From Clostridium thermobutyricum (GTDB lineage: Bacteria; Bacillota; Clostridia; Ch29), in NCBI GenBank assembly GCA_016842005.1, contig JAENYD010000005.1:1-64000 (forward strand): a stretch of 64,000 nt of DNA, given 5' to 3'. The notes beneath the pieces are model-generated. The model was not told where the DNA came from. It ran no database searches and was given only the letters and a program-made list of their open reading frames with translations. Shown in pieces: positions 60,636 through 64,000 of this stretch. Within the stretch, counting starts at the first letter, position 1; the number at the start of each line of letters is the position of its first letter. Both the position numbers and the translations under genes were made by a program.

Positions 60636-61301
60636 ATGCTGACACTTGAAACAATACTGGTAAGGGTATTACTGGCATTTGTGCTGAGCGGAGCAGTCGG
60701 ACTGGAGAGGGAAACCAGGAATCACACTGCAGGCTTTAGGACCCATATACTGGTATGTGTCGGGTCCACCCTTGTGATGCTGGTTTCACTGTATATGTTC
60801 GAACTGTACAAGGGTCAGGTCAGCCTTGACCCTGCCCGGCTTGGAGCCCAGGTTATAAGCGGAATAGGTTTTCTGGGGGCAGGGACCATCCTGAAGGAAG
60901 GGGCATCAATAAGAGGGCTTACCACAGCGGCCGGTTTGTGGGCGGTAGCGTGCATAGGCCTTGCCGTGGGAGTAGGATTTTATGAAGGGGCGGTTGCTGT
61001 TACGGTCACAGTGGTGCTAACTCTCACAATAATGGATAAGCTTGAAGAAAGGCTGATAAAAAGGAAAAACCATTATTTCATAACATTGAGGGCCATTGAC
61101 CGGCCGGGGCAACTGGGAAAAATCGGATGTACCCTGGGGGATGAAGGTATTTCCATCAAGCATATCAAGATGTTAAAGGTAAGCGAGAATGTGATTGAGA
61201 TAAACCTGACATTAAAACTGCCCGAACGAATGGGCAGGGAAGATGTATGCAGGATACTGAGCAGTATTGACGGTATTGAACAAATTGTTGACGTAAGCTA
61301 A
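60636..61301 (+). CDS. MgtC/SapB family membrane protein
   Basis: GLERETRNHTAGFRTHILVCVGSTLVML, VISGIGFLGAGTILKEGASIRGLTTAAGLW, ACT-like C-terminus. Confidence 0.93.
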   Translation: MLTLETILVRVLLAFVLSGAVGLERETRNHTAGFRTHILVCVGSTLVMLVSLYMFELYKGQVSLDPARLGAQVISGIGFLGAGTILKEGASIRGLTTAAGLWAVACIGLAVGVGFYEGAVAVTVTVVLTLTIMDKLEERLIKRKNHYFITLRAIDRPGQLGKIGCTLGDEGISIKHIKMLKVSENVIEINLTLKLPERMGREDVCRILSSIDGIEQIVDVS

Positions 61302-61318
61302 CAGGGGGTAAAGGAATA

Positions 61319-64000
61319 ATGCAGGACCTCACCGACGGGATAATCAAAGTACTGGTTAACAGAAAAAAAAATGAAATTATGATTTTTTATAGAGAAACGG
61401 TATCTCCTAAGATCAAGGAGACAATACACAGAGCATTCAAAGAATGCAAAGATGTTAAACTTCAGTTTTATGCAATTGAAGAGGGCAAAGACCTGGAAAA
61501 ATTCGTAGAGTCGTATTGGGAACTGCTGTGCAGGATATGGCGGGAATATCACCCTTCCTGTTCGGGCTGGCTCAGAGAATGCCGCTACCGTGTAAAGGAA
61601 AACCGCCTAAATCTGGTTTTTTCTAGTGATATAGCGATACAGACCCTGGAAAGCAAAAAATTTTCAGTACTGGCAAAGAGAATCCTTGATGCCCTTTACA
61701 AGGAAAAAGTTGACATAAAAATGTTATGGGAAACTGATGTTGGGCGGGACAAAACACCCGTCCTGCGGAAAGAAGAGATTTTTGAAATAAAAAGAATTAT
61801 TTCTATGAACGGCAATAAGAATAAAAGAAATAAAAGGACCGGAAAAACACTCCTGGGGAAAACCTTTAATGGTGAAGCCCGGTCTATAAGTCAGGTTAAC
61901 CAGGAAGCCGGCACAGTGATAATGGAAGGAATAGTTTTTAAAGTAGAGTGCAAGGATATAAAATCGGATAAGTTTTCCAAGATAATCTCAATATATGTTA
62001 CCGATTATCAGGATTCTACAATTGTAAGAATTTTTGCGGACAGGGATAAGGAACAGCATCTGTCCAAAGCCCTCAAACCGGGTCTGCGGCTAAAAATAAG
62101 AGGAGAAATACAGTATAACAGATATATTAAGGAAAATATTGTTATTGCACGGGATATTATGCAGCTGGCTGCTGAAGAAAGAACGGACACCGCGGACAGG
62201 AAAAGAGTGGAACTTCATGCTCATACCCGGTTCAGCGCAATGGATGGGATAGCGCCGGTGGAAGATCTGATTAAAAGGGCATCCCAATGGGGCCTCAAGG
62301 CTATAGCCATTACAGACCACGGAGTGGTGCAGGCCTTTCCCCATGCCTATATTGCTGCAGAAAAGCTTGGGGTAAAAGTGATATACGGTGTGGAAGGGTA
62401 CCTGGTCAATGATGAGAAGGTGCAGGTTTATTCCGGGGACAGGGGATATGGCATTAACGATGAAATTGTTGTGGTTGATATAGAGACTACCGGACTGGAC
62501 CCGATCAAGGACAGGATTACCGAAATTGGTGCTGTAAAGCTCCGGAAGGGCAACATTGTTGACCGCTTCAGTCAATTGATAAACCCGGGAATACCCATCC
62601 CGTCGAAAATAACCGACCTCACAGGCATAACAAACCATATGGTTGAGGATTGTCCCGGTATAGAAGTTGTGCTGCCCCGGTTTCTGTCCTTTGCCGAGGG
62701 GTGTGTGGTAGCGGCCCATAATGCGTTTTTCGACATTGGCTTCATAAGACAGAAGGCTGCCTGTCTGGATATTGAGTTCAAAAACCCGGTTCTGGATACC
62801 CTTAACCTCACAAGATTTCTCTATCCGGAGTTGAAATCACACAAATTGAATATTGTTGCAAGACATCTGGGGGTCAGGCTGGACAGACATCACCGGGCGG
62901 AAGATGACGCCCTGGCTACTGCCCATATTCTGGTTAAATGCTTGAATACTGTCGGGGAGATGGGTATAGAGGGGTTTGAAGAGCTAAACCGAAAAGTTAA
63001 GGACAATGTGGATATCACAAAACAAAAGACATATCACGTGATTATACTGGCGAAAAATCAAGCCGGCCTTGAGAACCTGTACAGGATAATTTCCAGGTCT
63101 CATCTGGAATATTTTCACAAGGTGCCGAGGATACCCAGAAGTTTACTGGGAGAGATGAGAGAAGGACTTATAATCGGGAGCGCCTGTGAAGCCGGTGAGC
63201 TTTACCGCGGATTTGTTGAAAGAAGAACCCGTGAACAGTTAAGAGAGATTGCCGGGTTTTATGACTATCTGGAAATACAGCCCATTGGGAACAACCATTT
63301 TCTGGTGGATAACGGTACGGTAAAAGGCATAGATGACCTGGAACGCATTAACAGAGAGATATATCAATTGGGGAAAGAAATGGGTATACCTGTGGTAGCA
63401 ACCGGCGATGTGCACTTTCTGGAGCCTCAGGACGAGATATTCAGAAGAATAATAATGGCCGGTAAAGGTTTTGAGGATGCGGACAATCAGGCCCCTCTCT
63501 ATCTGCGTACCACCGGAGAGATGCTGGAGGAATTTCAACATCTGGGACCTGAGGCGGCCAATGAAGTTGTTGTAGATAATCCTCAAAAAATAAACCAGGA
63601 CATAGAAGAAATCATACCGGTTCCGCTCCAGACCTACCCCCCCAAAATTCCTGGTTCGGATGAAGAACTGAAGGAGATGACCCTTGATAGGGCAATTGGT
63701 ATGTACGGAGACCCGTTGCCGCAAATAGTTAAAAAGAGGCTGGTCAAAGAACTTAACGCCATAATCAATAACGGATATGCGGTTATGTACATAATTGCCC
63801 AGAAGCTGGTGAACAAATCAATGAAAGACGGGTACCTGGTGGGGTCAAGGGGTTCTGTAGGTTCATCCCTTGTTGCCACCATGAGCGGTATAACCGAAGT
63901 CAATCCCTTACCCCCGCACTATTTATGCAGTGAATGCAAATTCAGCGAATTTATAACCGATGGCAGTGTGGGCACTGGAGCAGACCTTCCGGACAGGGAA
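61319..64000 (+). CDS. polC: DNA polymerase III PolC-type alpha subunit (partial, runs off window)
   Basis: Read manually since it is open at the right edge: PHP VELHAHTRFSAMDG, exonuclease VVVDIETTGLDPIKDRITEIGAVK, CSECKFSEFITDGSVGTGADLPD. Confidence 0.95.
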   Translation, partial: MQDLTDGIIKVLVNRKKNEIMIFYRETVSPKIKETIHRAFKECKDVKLQFYAIEEGKDLEKFVESYWELLCRIWREYHPSCSGWLRECRYRVKENRLNLVFSSDIAIQTLESKKFSVLAKRILDALYKEKVDIKMLWETDVGRDKTPVLRKEEIFEIKRIISMNGNKNKRNKRTGKTLLGKTFNGEARSISQVNQEAGTVIMEGIVFKVECKDIKSDKFSKIISIYVTDYQDSTIVRIFADRDKEQHLSKALKPGLRLKIRGEIQYNRYIKENIVIARDIMQLAAEERTDTADRKRVELHAHTRFSAMDGIAPVEDLIKRASQWGLKAIAITDHGVVQAFPHAYIAAEKLGVKVIYGVEGYLVNDEKVQVYSGDRGYGINDEIVVVDIETTGLDPIKDRITEIGAVKLRKGNIVDRFSQLINPGIPIPSKITDLTGITNHMVEDCPGIEVVLPRFLSFAEGCVVAAHNAFFDIGFIRQKAACLDIEFKNPVLDTLNLTRFLYPELKSHKLNIVARHLGVRLDRHHRAEDDALATAHILVKCLNTVGEMGIEGFEELNRKVKDNVDITKQKTYHVIILAKNQAGLENLYRIISRSHLEYFHKVPRIPRSLLGEMREGLIIGSACEAGELYRGFVERRTREQLREIAGFYDYLEIQPIGNNHFLVDNGTVKGIDDLERINREIYQLGKEMGIPVVATGDVHFLEPQDEIFRRIIMAGKGFEDADNQAPLYLRTTGEMLEEFQHLGPEAANEVVVDNPQKINQDIEEIIPVPLQTYPPKIPGSDEELKEMTLDRAIGMYGDPLPQIVKKRLVKELNAIINNGYAVMYIIAQKLVNKSMKDGYLVGSRGSVGSSLVATMSGITEVNPLPPHYLCSECKFSEFITDGSVGTGADLPDRE

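Noticed and set aside
61298-61552. Antisense ORF at the 5' end of polC, where no + ORF is listed in the track
   Set aside because: The + frame from ATG 61319 is open to the window end and encodes PolC; it is missing from the track because it has no stop codon in the window.

Overview
A 64 kb window of a Clostridia-type Firmicute chromosome. About 74 protein-coding genes, all on the + strand, are packed into long polycistronic units. Order: (i) ylxM-ffh-rpsP-KH(ylqC)-rimM-trmD-rplS-lepB-rbgA-rnhB-ylqG-ylqH-yraN-comM-dprA-topA-trmFO-hslV-hslU-codY (to ~17.4 kb); (ii) a roughly 32 kb fla/che locus from flgB through fliA/sigD, ending in FapA-like, SwrB-like and YceG/MltG-like genes (17.8-50.0 kb); (iii) rpsB-tsf-pyrH-frr-uppS-cdsA-dxr-rseP-ispG-proS-(GT2)-(mgtC)-polC, with polC running off the right edge. 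I see no tRNA or rRNA genes, CRISPR arrays, transposons, prophage or defence islands. The most informative non-coding element lies between codY and flgB. It is a c-di-GMP-I (GEMM-I) riboswitch with a directly legible expression platform (P1 / antiterminator / intrinsic terminator), preceded by a sequence that fits the sigma-H promoter consensus. Other points of interest: a FliK-like/FlhB-C-like pair (ylqG-ylqH) outside the main flagellar locus; an SwrB-like gene; a 38-codon fragment resembling the C-terminus of an AI-2E/YtvI-type permease between cdsA and dxr; a low-GC patch inside flgE; and a series of perfect intercistronic hairpins in the rpsB-uppS region. Most of the window is conserved core genome. 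I did not find a clearly new multi-gene system. Product calls come from motif recognition and gene order by eye, with no database search.
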